This document shows, one piece after another, positions 44,162-52,635 of a stretch of 64,000 nt of DNA. The stretch spans positions 62,001 to 126,000 of the forward strand of contig NZ_WEGL01000010.1 in assembly GCF_009604455.1 (NCBI RefSeq), given 5' to 3'. The position numbers and the translations under genes are program-made. Below the pieces are notes generated by a model that worked only from the letters and a program-made list of their open reading frames with translations, ran no database searches and was not told the DNA's origin. The DNA is from Streptomyces sp. RB17 (GTDB lineage Bacteria > Actinomycetota > Actinomycetes > Streptomycetales > Streptomycetaceae). Within the stretch, counting starts at the first letter, position 1. Each line of letters opens with the position of its first letter.

Positions 44162-45827
44162 CCTCGGAGGGGGCCACATAGCCGTTGCCCGCGTTGGTCG
44201 AGGCCGGCATGCCGATCGCCACCTGGTCGGGGCGCAGCGGCGGGAAGAGGTTGTTCGGGTCGCCCGCGACCGGGAAGCCGGTGAGCAGCATGTCGGTCAT
44301 GGCGATGTGGAAGTCGGCAGCGCCCATGGAGTGGTACTGGTTGTCCAGGCCCATGATCGGCCCGGAGTTGTAGTCCTGGACGTGCAGGAGCGTGAGGTCG
44401 TCGCGCAGGGCGTAGATGACCGGGAGGTACGCCCCGCAGCGCGGGTCCTGGCCGCCCCACTTGCCGGTGCCGTAGTACTGGTAGCCCATCTGCACGAAGA
44501 AGGTCTCCGGGGCCATCGAGAGCACGAACTTCGAGCCGTACTTCGCCTTCAGGGTCTTCAGGGCGGAGATGAGGTTGACGATCGCGGGGGTCGTCGGGTT
44601 CTTGAAGTCGGTGTCGCTCGTGTCGAGGGACAGTGAGTGGCCCTCGAAGTCGATGTCGAGGCCGTCGAGGCCCCAGGTGTCGATGATGTTCGAGACCGAG
44701 GAGACGAAGGTGTCGCGGGCGGCGGCGGTGGTGAGCTGGACCTGGCCGTTCTGGCCGCCGATCGAGATCAGCACCTTCTTGCCTGCCGCCTGCTTGGCCT
44801 TGATCGCGGCCTTGAAGTCGGCGTCGCTCTCGACGTTCGGACACTCGGTGACCGAGCAGCGGTTGAAGCGGATGTCCCCGGACGTGGGCGAGGTGGGCTC
44901 GCCGAAGGCGAGGTCGATGACGTCCCAGCTGTCGGGTACGTCGGCGAGGCGGGTGTAGCCGGAGCCGTTGGCGAAGCTCGCGTGCAGGTAGCCGACGAGG
45001 GCGTGGGTGGGCAGGTCGCCGGAGCCGCCGCCGGTGCCGGCGCTGGTCGTGGCGGTGACGACCGCGGACTTCGCGGACTCGCCGGCGGCGTTGCTCGCGG
45101 TGACCTGGAAGCCGTACGCCGTCGAGGCGGACAGCCCGGTCACGGTTGCCGATGTGCCGCTCACCGTCTGGGACCTGGTCCCGTCGCGGTAGACGGTGTA
45201 GCCGGTGGCGCCGGTGATCGCCGACCAGGACAGGGTCACGGAGGAGGAGGTGACGGCGGTGGCCTGCAGGCCGGTGGGCGCGGCGGGCGGCTGTCCGGTG
45301 CCGCTGCCGCCGGGGCCGACGAGGGAGATGTCGTCGGCGTAGTACGTGCCCGTGCCGTACCAGCCGTGCGTGTAGATGGTGACCTTCGTGGTGGTGGCGC
45401 CGGTGGTGAAGGTGGTCGTCAGCTTCTGCCAGTCGGGGGCGGACTGGGTCCAGGTGGAGACGTCGGTGGTGCCGGTGCCGTTCGCGCCGAGGTAGACGTA
45501 TGAGCCACGGACGTAACCGGACAGCGTGTACGAGGAGTTGGGCTGGACGGTCACCGTCTGCGAGCACTGCGCGTTGTCGCTGCCGGCCGGGGTCGCCTGC
45601 AGCGCCGAGGTGCCGCTGTGCACCGGTGAGGTGACCGCCGTGCCGGCCGTGCAGGTCCAGCCGGTCAGGCCGGACTCGAAGCCGCCGTTCGTCGCGATGT
45701 CCGCGTCGGCCGCTCGGGCGGCCGACGAGAGTGCGGTGATGCCGGGCACGGCCAGCAGGGCGGCCGTGAGCAGGGCGAGGACGGATCTGGGACGTCGCGC
45801 GCGCGGGGCGCGTGGGGCGCGTTCCAC
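44001..45827 (-). CDS. Secreted GH18 chitinase with CBM and FnIII domains
   Basis: A 608-residue secreted chitinase. Signal peptide 1-41 (ending SSAARA), a beta-sandwich carbohydrate-binding module (about 43-171, IATNGGFESGLTGWTCTAGT), an FnIII domain (181-262, APTGLQATAVTSSSVTLSWS) and a GH18 barrel (272-608). The catalytic motif DGLDIDFEG places the acid at Glu395, and KKVLISIGGQNG is the upstream family motif. The start is a GTG at 45825-45827 with GGAGG five bases upstream; the longer frame from 45899 would cross the operator. A DasR-like box lies about 48 bases upstream, so induction by N-acetylglucosamine or chitin products is likely. Confidence 0.93.
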   Translation of the reverse strand: MERAPRAPRARRPRSVLALLTAALLAVPGITALSSAARAADADIATNGGFESGLTGWTCTAGTAVTSPVHSGTSALQATPAGSDNAQCSQTVTVQPNSSYTLSGYVRGSYVYLGANGTGTTDVSTWTQSAPDWQKLTTTFTTGATTTKVTIYTHGWYGTGTYYADDISLVGPGGSGTGQPPAAPTGLQATAVTSSSVTLSWSAITGATGYTVYRDGTRSQTVSGTSATVTGLSASTAYGFQVTASNAAGESAKSAVVTATTSAGTGGGSGDLPTHALVGYLHASFANGSGYTRLADVPDSWDVIDLAFGEPTSPTSGDIRFNRCSVTECPNVESDADFKAAIKAKQAAGKKVLISIGGQNGQVQLTTAAARDTFVSSVSNIIDTWGLDGLDIDFEGHSLSLDTSDTDFKNPTTPAIVNLISALKTLKAKYGSKFVLSMAPETFFVQMGYQYYGTGKWGGQDPRCGAYLPVIYALRDDLTLLHVQDYNSGPIMGLDNQYHSMGAADFHIAMTDMLLTGFPVAGDPNNLFPPLRPDQVAIGMPASTNAGNGYVAPSEVTKTLDCLTKGTNCGSYATHGTWPSLRGLMTWSVNWDRYSNWEFQKTFDGYFG

Positions 45828-45872
45828 AAGGGCCTCCGGTGTCGGGGGAGTTGGAGGGTGAAGCGCACTCAA

Positions 45873-45888
45873 CTTGGTCCAGACCAAT
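45873..45888. promoter_or_regulatory. DasR-responsive element (dre) of the chitinase
   Basis: CTTGGTCCAGACCAAT contains TGGTCCAGACCA, differing at one base from the dre core TGGTCTAGACCA bound by the GntR regulator DasR in Streptomyces chitinase promoters. It lies about 48 bases before the chitinase GTG start. Confidence 0.85.
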
Positions 45889-45911
45889 CCTCTTGTCAAG
45901 GTTTCCGGGCG

Positions 45912-46370
45912 CTACCCGCCCCCGCTCTCTCCCCCGGCCAGCCACGCCGCCGCCTCGTGCATCGCCAGCTCCAGCAGCGCGGGGTCGGTGAGGGTGCCCG
46001 AGCCGTCCGGCGGCACCAGCCAGCGCACGCCCCGGGTCGCCCGGCCGGGATACGGCACGACGATCCAGGTGCCGGGTCCGGCGGTGCGGACGCCGGTGCC
46101 GACCCAGCGGGCCGCGGTGCCGGGCGGCACGAAGAACCCGACCCGGTTGTCGCCGAAGTCGACGAGCACCGGGCCGGGTTGGTCGAGCACGCGGGTGAGC
46201 ACGTCCAGGGTCGGATAACCGAGGTCGCCCGGCAGGATCAGTACGTCCCAGGCCCGGCCGGCGGGCAGCAGCGCGACCCCGAGGGGGTTGCGCTCCCATG
46301 CCCAGCGGCAGGCTTCGGGGTCAGGTGCGACGGACGCCAGCCACTCGACGGCCGTCTTCGCCCCAGTCAT
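45912..46370 (-). CDS. Small conserved protein with hairpin-locked RBS
   Basis: A 152-residue protein of unknown function. It has Pro/Gly-rich segments (FGDNRVGFFVPPGTAARWVG, PGTWIVVPYPGRATRGVRWL) and an LTDPALLELAMHEAAAWLAG end. The pattern reminds me of the small Prim-Pol-like N-terminal domains of actinobacterial primase/polymerase proteins, but primase catalytic residues are not obvious, so no function is claimed. Its ribosome site GGGAGG lies inside one arm of a perfect 15-bp inverted repeat that fills the leader, and a CRP-like palindrome lies about 115 bases before the start. Both suggest tight control. Confidence 0.78.
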   Translation of the reverse strand: MTGAKTAVEWLASVAPDPEACRWAWERNPLGVALLPAGRAWDVLILPGDLGYPTLDVLTRVLDQPGPVLVDFGDNRVGFFVPPGTAARWVGTGVRTAGPGTWIVVPYPGRATRGVRWLVPPDGSGTLTDPALLELAMHEAAAWLAGGESGGG

Positions 46371-46373
46371 CAG

Positions 46374-46447
46374 AAGGCCTCCCTCTCTCTCGCCCGACCG
46401 TCCGGTGCGTCCGGCACGGTCGCGTCAGGAGGAGAGAGGGAGGCCTT
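46374..46447 (-). promoter_or_regulatory. Leader hairpin sequestering the ribosome-binding site
   Basis: Arms AAGGCCTCCCTCTCT (46374-46388) and AGAGAGGGAGGCCTT (46433-46447) are exact reverse complements. A nested stem (CGACCGT / ACGGTCG) lies between them. Transcribed leftwards, the arm next to the start codon contains GGGAGG, the ribosome site of the gene starting at 46370, so the folded leader would hide it. It could also act as a terminator for the gene ending at 46500. Confidence 0.75.
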
Positions 46448-46481
46448 CCGGGGGCATTACGCGAGTTCCGCATCCCCCTTG

Positions 46482-46497
46482 AGTGATCTAGATCACA
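46482..46497. promoter_or_regulatory. CRP-like palindrome
   Basis: AGTGATCTAGATCACA holds the perfect palindrome GTGATCTAGATCAC, matching the GTGA-N6-TCAC core of CRP-family sites. It lies just past the end of the His-rich gene and about 115 bases before the start at 46370, whose promoter it may control. Streptomyces encode a Crp; binding here is inferred. Confidence 0.6.
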
Positions 46498-46499
46498 CT

Positions 46500-46817
46500 T
46501 CAGTCCCAGTCCTCATGGTCGTGGTCGTGGTGATCGCGGTGGTCGTGGTCGTGGTGACGGAAGAAGAAGTAGTCGTCGTAGCCGTCCCCACAGTGGTGCC
46601 GGTGGTGGTGGTCCCCGTAGTCGTCGTGGTCCTGGTGGTGCCGGGGAGTCATCGTCACCGCGGAAGCCGGGTGCATCGGCGCCGCCGAGGCGGCCGCGGC
46701 CGGGAGCATGACGCCTGCGGCGACGACGGCGGCGGAGACCGCGGCCGTCGCCAGGCACGGGCGGCGCTTGGCACGGGAGTCGTCGTGGTGGCGGAAGATG
46801 CCGGTGATGCGGTTCAT
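46500..46817 (-). CDS. Secreted His/Asp-rich small protein
   Basis: A 105-residue precursor. Residues 1-45 are a signal peptide (MNRITGIFRHHDDSRAKRRP, hydrophobic core, ending AAAASAAP). The mature peptide of about 60 residues contains roughly 17 His and 14 Asp, mainly in runs such as HHQDHDDYGDHHHRHH and HHDHDHRDHHDHDHEDWD, plus one Cys and three consecutive Phe. Such composition suggests metal binding (Zn, Ni, Cu), but no family is recognised and no metal transporter is adjacent. AGGAG lies eight bases before the ATG at 46815-46817, which decides against a start 20 codons upstream. Confidence 0.75.
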   Translation of the reverse strand: MNRITGIFRHHDDSRAKRRPCLATAAVSAAVVAAGVMLPAAAASAAPMHPASAVTMTPRHHQDHDDYGDHHHRHHCGDGYDDYFFFRHHDHDHRDHHDHDHEDWD

Positions 46818-46955
46818 GATCTGCTCCTGCTGGTCCGGTGTGGAAGTCGGTGCCTCCCGGTGAGGCCCGTGCTTCAAGTACGCCGGAATACGGGAGCGGG
46901 GTCATGCTCCGGAAACTCGTGGCTTGACGCCGCCATAACGACCAGGTAGCAGCCC

Positions 46956-48386
46956 TCAGCTGTCGAAACCCAGCCCCAGCCGGTCCATCGTCCGCAGCCA
47001 CAGGTTGCGGCGGCCGCCGTGGGCGTCCGCGCGGGCCAGGGACCACTTGGTGAGGGCGATCCCGGTCCAGGCGAACGGCTCGGGCGGGAACGGCAGCGGC
47101 TTCTTGCGGACCATCTCCAGCTCCGTCCGCTGCGTGCGCTCCCCGGCCAGCAGGTCGAGCATCACGTCCGCGCCGAAACGCGTCGCGCCCACGCCCAGAC
47201 CGGTGTAGCCGGCCGCGTAGGCGACCCTCCCCTGGTGCGCCGTGCCGAAGAACGCCGAGAAGCGCGAGCAGGTGTCGATCGCGCCGCCCCAGGCGTGGGT
47301 GAAGCGGATGCCCTCCAGCTGCGGGAAGCAGGTGAAGAAGTGGCCCGCGAGCTTGGCGTACGTCTCCGGCCGGTCGTCGTACTCGGCGCGCACCCGGCCG
47401 CCGTAGTGGTGGATCGCGTCGTAGCCGCCCCACAGGATCCGGTTGTCGGCGGACAGCCGGAAGTAGTGGAACTGGTTGGCGCTGTCACCGAGTCCCTGTC
47501 TGTTCTTCCAGCCGATCGACGCCAGCTGGTCGGCGTTCAGCGGCTCGGTCATCAGCGCGTAGTCGTAGACCGGGACGGTGTAGGAGCGCACGCGGCGCAG
47601 CAGGCTCGGGAAGATGTTGGTGCCGAGCGCGACCTTGCGGGCGCGGACCGCGCCGTACGGAGTGCGTACGGCCATCCCGGCGCCGTACTGCTTCAGTGTG
47701 AGCGCCGGTGTGTGTTCGTACACCCGCACCCCGAGCTTCAGGCACGCCCGCTTCAGGCCCCAGGCCAGCTTCGCCGGGTGCAGCATGGCCACGCCCCGGC
47801 GGTCCCACAGGCCGGCCTGGAAGGTGGGCGAGTTCACCTGCTCGCGCACGGCGTCTGCGTCCAGGAACTCGATGCCGTCCGCGAGCCCCTTCTCCGCCGA
47901 CTCCCGGTGCCAGTCCTTCAGTTCCCGGGCCTGGTAGGTCTCGGTGGCGACGTCGATCTCGCCGGTGCGCTCGAAGTCGCAGTCGATGCCGTGCCGGGCG
48001 AGCGCGGCCTCGATCTCGTCGAGGTTGCGCCGGCCCAGCTCCTCCAGCGTGTGGATCTCACCGGGCCAGCGGGTGAGGCCGTTGGGCAGGCCGTGGGTGA
48101 GCGAGGCGGCGCAGAAGCCGCCGTTGCGGCCGGAGGCGGCCCAGCCCACCTCGCGGCCTTCCAGCAGGACCACGTCGCGCTGCGGGTCGCGCTCCTTGGC
48201 GTTCAGCGCGGTCCACAGCCCGCTGTAGCCGCCGCCGACGACCAGCAGGTCGCAGGTGTCGGTGCCGGTGAGGGCTGGCTCGGCGGGTGGCTTGCCGGGG
48301 TCTTCCAGCCAGTACGGGACCGGCTGGGCCTCGGAGAGAGATGCGATCCAGTTGTCTTTGCCACGGCTCATGGCGCTTGGGGCCAT
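46956..48386 (-). CDS. FAD-dependent amine oxidase (PuuB-like)
   Basis: A 476-residue DAO-family oxidoreductase. The dinucleotide-binding motif reads CDLLVVGGGYSGLWTALNAK followed by DVVLLEGREVGWAASGRNGG, and the C-terminal FAD motif is YAAGYTGLGVGATRFGADVM. It resembles gamma-glutamylputrescine oxidases (PuuB), which yield an aldehyde, ammonia and peroxide. AGGGAG eight bases before the ATG supports the MAPSAMSRG start. It is the last gene of the polyamine operon, 24 bases after the permease. Because the window has no PuuA-like ligase, the exact amine substrate (free or glutamylated putrescine) is open. Confidence 0.9.
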   Translation of the reverse strand: MAPSAMSRGKDNWIASLSEAQPVPYWLEDPGKPPAEPALTGTDTCDLLVVGGGYSGLWTALNAKERDPQRDVVLLEGREVGWAASGRNGGFCAASLTHGLPNGLTRWPGEIHTLEELGRRNLDEIEAALARHGIDCDFERTGEIDVATETYQARELKDWHRESAEKGLADGIEFLDADAVREQVNSPTFQAGLWDRRGVAMLHPAKLAWGLKRACLKLGVRVYEHTPALTLKQYGAGMAVRTPYGAVRARKVALGTNIFPSLLRRVRSYTVPVYDYALMTEPLNADQLASIGWKNRQGLGDSANQFHYFRLSADNRILWGGYDAIHHYGGRVRAEYDDRPETYAKLAGHFFTCFPQLEGIRFTHAWGGAIDTCSRFSAFFGTAHQGRVAYAAGYTGLGVGATRFGADVMLDLLAGERTQRTELEMVRKKPLPFPPEPFAWTGIALTKWSLARADAHGGRRNLWLRTMDRLGLGFDS

Positions 48387-48410
48387 GATTTCAACTCCCT
48401 ACAGAGCCTT

Positions 48411-49211
48411 TTACGCCTTCTGGTTGTTACGGCGATTGGTGACGAGCATCGAGAACAGCGTGATGAGGACGGCGACCAGGAACATGGCCGTACCGATGAC
48501 ATTGATCTGGACGGGCGTGCCGCGCTGCGCCGAACCCCACACGAACATCGGGAAGGTGACGGTCGAGCCGGCGTTGAAGTTGGTGATGATGAAGTCGTCG
48601 AAGGAGAGTGCGAACGACAGCAGCGCACCCGCGGCGATGCCCGGTGCCGCGATGGGCAGGGTGACCCGCGCGAAGGTCTGCACCGGGCCGGCGTACAGGT
48701 CCCGGGCGGCCTCCTCCAATCGCGGGTCCATCGACATCACGCGCGCCTTGACCGCGGTGACGACGAAGCTGAGGCAGAACATGATGTGGGCGATGAGGAT
48801 CGTCCAGAAGCCGAGCTGAGCACCCATGTTGAGGAACAGGGTGAGCAGCGAGGCGGCCATGACGACCTCGGGCATCGCCATCGGCAGGAAGATCAGCGAG
48901 TTGACGGCGCCGCGCGCCCGGAAGCGGTAGCGGACCAGGGCGAAGGCGATCATCGTGCCGAGGATCGTGGCGCCGATCGTCGCCCAGACCGCGATCTGGA
49001 GGCTGATGGACAGCGAGCCGCACATGTCGGCGACGCCGCACGGCTGCTTCCAGGCGTCCAGGGAGAACTGCTGCCACTGGTAGTTGAAGCGTCCCTTCGG
49101 CTTGTTGAAGGAGAACACCGTCACGATGACGTTGGGCAGCAGGAGATACGCGAGCGTCAGCATTCCCGCGATGACGACGAGATGGCGCTTGAGCCAGTTG
49201 ACGAAGGGCAT
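48411..49211 (-). CDS. Polyamine ABC transporter permease (PotC-like)
   Basis: A 266-residue inner-membrane permease with six helices and the coupling motif RLEEAARDLYAGPVQTFARV. It starts MPFVNWLKRHLVVIAGMLTL and abuts the preceding permease with no gap. The arrangement binding protein - ATPase - PotB - PotC is that of spermidine/putrescine importers. Start and length (about 265) are normal for PotC. Confidence 0.93.
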   Translation of the reverse strand: MPFVNWLKRHLVVIAGMLTLAYLLLPNVIVTVFSFNKPKGRFNYQWQQFSLDAWKQPCGVADMCGSLSISLQIAVWATIGATILGTMIAFALVRYRFRARGAVNSLIFLPMAMPEVVMAASLLTLFLNMGAQLGFWTILIAHIMFCLSFVVTAVKARVMSMDPRLEEAARDLYAGPVQTFARVTLPIAAPGIAAGALLSFALSFDDFIITNFNAGSTVTFPMFVWGSAQRGTPVQINVIGTAMFLVAVLITLFSMLVTNRRNNQKA

Positions 49212-50147
49212 TTAGACCAGGTCCTCCGTCCCGGACCGGCGGATGTAGATCGTGACCATGGCCAGGATGGCGGCCATGAGGATGAAGGACAGGGCCGCGG
49301 CCGTCGGGTAGTCCAGGATCCGCAGGAACTGCGTCTGGATGACGTTGCCGATCATGCGGGTGTCGGTGGAGCCGAGGAGCTCGGAGTTGACGTAGTCGCC
49401 CGCCGCCGGGATGAAGGTCAGCAGCGTGCCGGAGACCACGCCCGGCATCGACAGCGGGAAGGTGACTTTGCGGAAGGTGGTCCAGGGCTTGGCGTACAGG
49501 TCGCCGGCCGCCTCGTGCAGCCGTCCGTCGATCCGCTCCAGCGAGGTGTACAGCGGCAGGATCATGAACGGCAGGAAGTTGTACGTCAGTCCGCACACCA
49601 CCGCCAGCGGTGTGGCGAGGACGCGGTCGCCGGCCGTCCAGCCGAGCCAGCCGGTGAGGTCCAGGACGTGCAGCGAGTTGAGGAGGTGCACGACCGGGCC
49701 GTTGTCGGCGAGGATCGTCTTCCAGGCCAGGGTGCGGATCAGGAAGCTGGTGAAGAACGGCGCGATCACCAGGATCATGATCAGGTTCCGCCAGCGGCCC
49801 GCGCGGAAGGCGATCAGATAGGCCAGCGGGTAGCCGAGCAGCAGGCACAGGACCGTGGCCCCGGCCGCGTAGAAGACGGACCGCAGGAACTGCGGCCAGT
49901 ACTCGCTGAACGCGTCCCAGTAGGTGGCGAAGTGCCAGGTGACCTTGTAGCCCTCCTCCAGCGAGCCCGTCTGCACGGACGTGGAGGCCTGGTAGATCAT
50001 CGGCAGCGCGAAGAAGACGATCAGCCACAGCAGGCCGGGCAGCAGCAGCCAGTACGGGGTGAACCGGCCGCGCTTGCGCGGGGGCTTCTTCTCCGGTGCG
50101 GTGGGCGCGAGGGGCGGTGGCGCCTCGGCTTCGGCGAGCGTCGTCAT
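49212..50147 (-). CDS. Polyamine ABC transporter permease (PotB-like)
   Basis: A 311-residue permease with a cytoplasmic N-terminus (MTTLAEAEAPPPLAPTAPEK) and six helices. The coupling motif is GRLHEAAGDLYAKPWTTFRK. Its ATG overlaps the ATPase stop by one base (TGATG), indicating coupled translation. It forms the pore with the PotC-like partner. Confidence 0.93.
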   Translation of the reverse strand: MTTLAEAEAPPPLAPTAPEKKPPRKRGRFTPYWLLLPGLLWLIVFFALPMIYQASTSVQTGSLEEGYKVTWHFATYWDAFSEYWPQFLRSVFYAAGATVLCLLLGYPLAYLIAFRAGRWRNLIMILVIAPFFTSFLIRTLAWKTILADNGPVVHLLNSLHVLDLTGWLGWTAGDRVLATPLAVVCGLTYNFLPFMILPLYTSLERIDGRLHEAAGDLYAKPWTTFRKVTFPLSMPGVVSGTLLTFIPAAGDYVNSELLGSTDTRMIGNVIQTQFLRILDYPTAAALSFILMAAILAMVTIYIRRSGTEDLV

Positions 50148-51295
50148 CAGGCGGCCGCCTCTTCCTCGGTGCCCGCGTCGATGTCCTGCGCGGCGTCCAG
50201 ACCGAAGGTGTGCGCCGGGCTCCAGTGCAGCACGACGTCGGCGCCGGGCACGAGCCGGCCGTCGCGCTCGACGTTCTGGACGTACACCGACAGCTCGTCG
50301 CAGACCGGGCTGTCGATCACGTACTGCGTGGAGACGCCGATGAAGCTCGCGTCGGCTATCTTGCCGGTCAGCCGGTTGCGGCCCTCGGGGATGTCCCCCG
50401 CGTCGTCGGCGTGCGTGAGGGAGATCTTCTCGGGGCGGATGCCGACCAGCACCTTGCCGCCGGTGCTCGTCGGCGCGGAACAGCGGGACTCGGGCAGCAC
50501 CAGCTTGCCGCCGCCCGCCTTGAGCACGATGTCGTCGCCGTTCTTCGTGTCGACCTCGGCCTCGATGAGGTTGGAGGTGCCGAGGAAGTTCGCCACGAAG
50601 GTGGTGTCCGGGTTCTCGTACAGGTCGGTCGGCGAGCCGAGCTGCTCGACGCGGCCCGCGTTCATCACGGCGACCGTGTCGGCCATGGTCATGGCCTCCT
50701 CCTGGTCGTGGGTGACGTGGATGAAGGTGATGCCGACCTCGGTCTGGATGCGCTTGAGCTCCAGCTGCATCTGGCGGCGCAGCTTGAGGTCGAGGGCGCC
50801 GAGCGGCTCGTCGAGCAGGAGCACCTTCGGGTGGTTGATGAGGGCGCGGGCGACGGCCACACGCTGCTGCTGGCCACCGGAGAGCTGGTGCGGCTTCTTG
50901 CGCGCCTGCTCGCCGAGCTGGACCAGCTCCAGCATGTCCTCGACCTGCTTCTTCACGCTCTTGATGCCGCGCCGGCGCAGACCGAAGGCGACGTTCTCGA
51001 AGATGTCGAGGTGCGGGAAGAGGGCGTAGGACTGGAAAACCGTGTTCACCGGCCGTTTGTACGGCGGCAGGTGGGTCACTTCCTGGTCACCGAGGCGGAC
51101 GGTGCCGCCGGTGGGCTCCTCCAGGCCGGCGATCATGCGCAGGGTGGTGGTCTTGCCGCAGCCCGAGGCGCCGAGCAGGGCGAAGAAGGAGCCCTGCGGC
51201 ACGGTCAGGTCCAGCGGGTGTACGGCGGTGAAGGCGCCGTAGGTCTTGGAGATACCGGAGAGGCGGACGTCGCCGCTGTTGTCTGGTGTCGTCAT
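50147..51295 (-). CDS. Polyamine ABC transporter ATPase (PotA-like)
   Basis: A 382-residue ABC ATPase. Walker A is LLGASGCGKTTTLRMIAGLE, the signature QLSGGQQQRVAVARALINHP, and Walker B KVLLLDEPLGALDLKLRRQM, followed by the H-loop IHVTHDQEEAMTMADT. A TOBE-like regulatory domain occupies about 280-382 (GIRPEKISLTHADDAGDIPE). The frame is open far upstream, but the ATG at 51293-51295 (MTTPDNSGDVRLSGISKTYG), just after the binding-protein stop, fits family length. A GTG at 51302-51304 overlapping that stop is an alternative adding three residues. Confidence 0.95.
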   Translation of the reverse strand: MTTPDNSGDVRLSGISKTYGAFTAVHPLDLTVPQGSFFALLGASGCGKTTTLRMIAGLEEPTGGTVRLGDQEVTHLPPYKRPVNTVFQSYALFPHLDIFENVAFGLRRRGIKSVKKQVEDMLELVQLGEQARKKPHQLSGGQQQRVAVARALINHPKVLLLDEPLGALDLKLRRQMQLELKRIQTEVGITFIHVTHDQEEAMTMADTVAVMNAGRVEQLGSPTDLYENPDTTFVANFLGTSNLIEAEVDTKNGDDIVLKAGGGKLVLPESRCSAPTSTGGKVLVGIRPEKISLTHADDAGDIPEGRNRLTGKIADASFIGVSTQYVIDSPVCDELSVYVQNVERDGRLVPGADVVLHWSPAHTFGLDAAQDIDAGTEEEAAA

Positions 51296-51300
51296 CGTCG

Positions 51301-52548
51301 TCACGCCCCTGTGAGCTTCGAGAACTTCTGCTGGTAGGCGGTCTCTTCCTTCTGCGTCAGGGCGCGGAAGGCATGGGACTTCTCCTGCATGGCCTTGTCG
51401 GGAAGGATCAGCGGGTTGCTCGCCGCCGATTTGTCGATCTTCGCAAGATAGGGCGCCACCCCCGCGACGGGGCTCACGTAGTTGACGTACGCGGCGAGCT
51501 CGGCGGCCGGCTCGGGCTCGTAGTAGAAGTCGATGAGCCGCTCGGCGTTCGTCTTGTGACGCGCCTTGTTGGGAACGAGCATGTTGTCGGTCGACGTCAT
51601 GTAGCCGCTGGCGGGGATGACATAGCCGACGTCCGGGTTGTCCGCCTGGAGCTGGACGATGTCGCCGCCCCAGGCCACACAGGCGGCGAAGTCGCCCTTG
51701 GTGAGGTCCGAGGTGTAGTCGTTGCCGGTGAAGCGGCGGATCTGGCCCTTGTCGACGGCCTTCTGGAGGCGGGCGATCACCTTGTCGTAGTCGTCGTCGG
51801 TGAACTTCGCCGGATCGAGGCCCATGTCGAGCATGGTCATGCCGATGCTGTCGCGCATCTCCGTCAGGAAGCCGACGCGGCCCTTGAGCTTGGGGTTGTC
51901 GAGCAGGTCGGAGACCGACTTCACCTCGAGGCCGTCGAGCGCCTTCTTGTTGTACGCGATGACGGTCGAGATGCCCTGCCAGGGGTACGAGTACGCCCGG
52001 CCCGGGTCCCAGTCGGGCGCGCGGAACTGGTCCGACAGGTTGGCGAAGGCGTGCGGCAGGTTGGACGGGTCCAGTTTCTGGACGTACCCGAGGCGGATCA
52101 TGCGGGCGGCGAGCCAGTCGGTGAGCACGACGAGGTCGCGGCCGGTGTCCTGGCCCGCGGCGAGCTCCGGCTGGATCTTGCCGAAGAACTCGTCGTTGTC
52201 GTTGATGTCTTCGGTGTACTTCACCTGGATGCCGGTCCGCTTGGCGAACGCGTCGAGCGTGGGGTGCCGCTTCGTCTTGTCGTCCACGTCGATGTACTCG
52301 GGCCAGTTGGAGAAGTTGAGGACCTTCTCCTTGGCCGAGTGGTCGTCGGCGGACACGCCTCCTTGCGTCTTGGTCGCCGCGGGGATCCCGCAGGCGCTCA
52401 GCGCCCCGAGTCCGCCGACCGTGAGCACGCCGCCCGCGGAGGCGCGCAGCAGCGAGCGGCGGGTCATCGCGGCCCGGCCGTTGCGGAAGCTCCGCCGTAT
52501 GGCGGCCAGTTCGACCGGTGTGAAGCGGTCGGGCTCGTACTGCTCCAT
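51301..52548 (-). CDS. Polyamine-binding lipoprotein (PotD-like)
   Basis: A 415-residue binding protein. An unusually long N-region (MEQYEPDRFTPVELAAIRRS) precedes a Tat motif (TRRSLLRASAGGVLTVGG) and lipobox LSAC near residue 54. The fold segments VLNFSNWPEYIDVDDKTKRH and VKYTEDINDNDEFFGKIQPE are typical of PotD/PotF-like proteins. It follows the aldehyde dehydrogenase by 87 bases and precedes the ATPase gene directly. Confidence 0.93.
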   Translation of the reverse strand: MEQYEPDRFTPVELAAIRRSFRNGRAAMTRRSLLRASAGGVLTVGGLGALSACGIPAATKTQGGVSADDHSAKEKVLNFSNWPEYIDVDDKTKRHPTLDAFAKRTGIQVKYTEDINDNDEFFGKIQPELAAGQDTGRDLVVLTDWLAARMIRLGYVQKLDPSNLPHAFANLSDQFRAPDWDPGRAYSYPWQGISTVIAYNKKALDGLEVKSVSDLLDNPKLKGRVGFLTEMRDSIGMTMLDMGLDPAKFTDDDYDKVIARLQKAVDKGQIRRFTGNDYTSDLTKGDFAACVAWGGDIVQLQADNPDVGYVIPASGYMTSTDNMLVPNKARHKTNAERLIDFYYEPEPAAELAAYVNYVSPVAGVAPYLAKIDKSAASNPLILPDKAMQEKSHAFRALTQKEETAYQQKFSKLTGA

Positions 52549-52635
52549 GCGCGTGGTGCCCTTTCGGGAGGAAGAGGTGGTCGGCCTGGTCCCGGGCCGG
52601 AACGTCGCACCCGGCGGCAGCCGGTCGAACGGCTG

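Noticed and set aside
47019..51029. A 1336-codon forward frame across the polyamine operon
   Set aside because: It spans five real reverse-strand genes and has no plausible domain; a GC-bias artefact.
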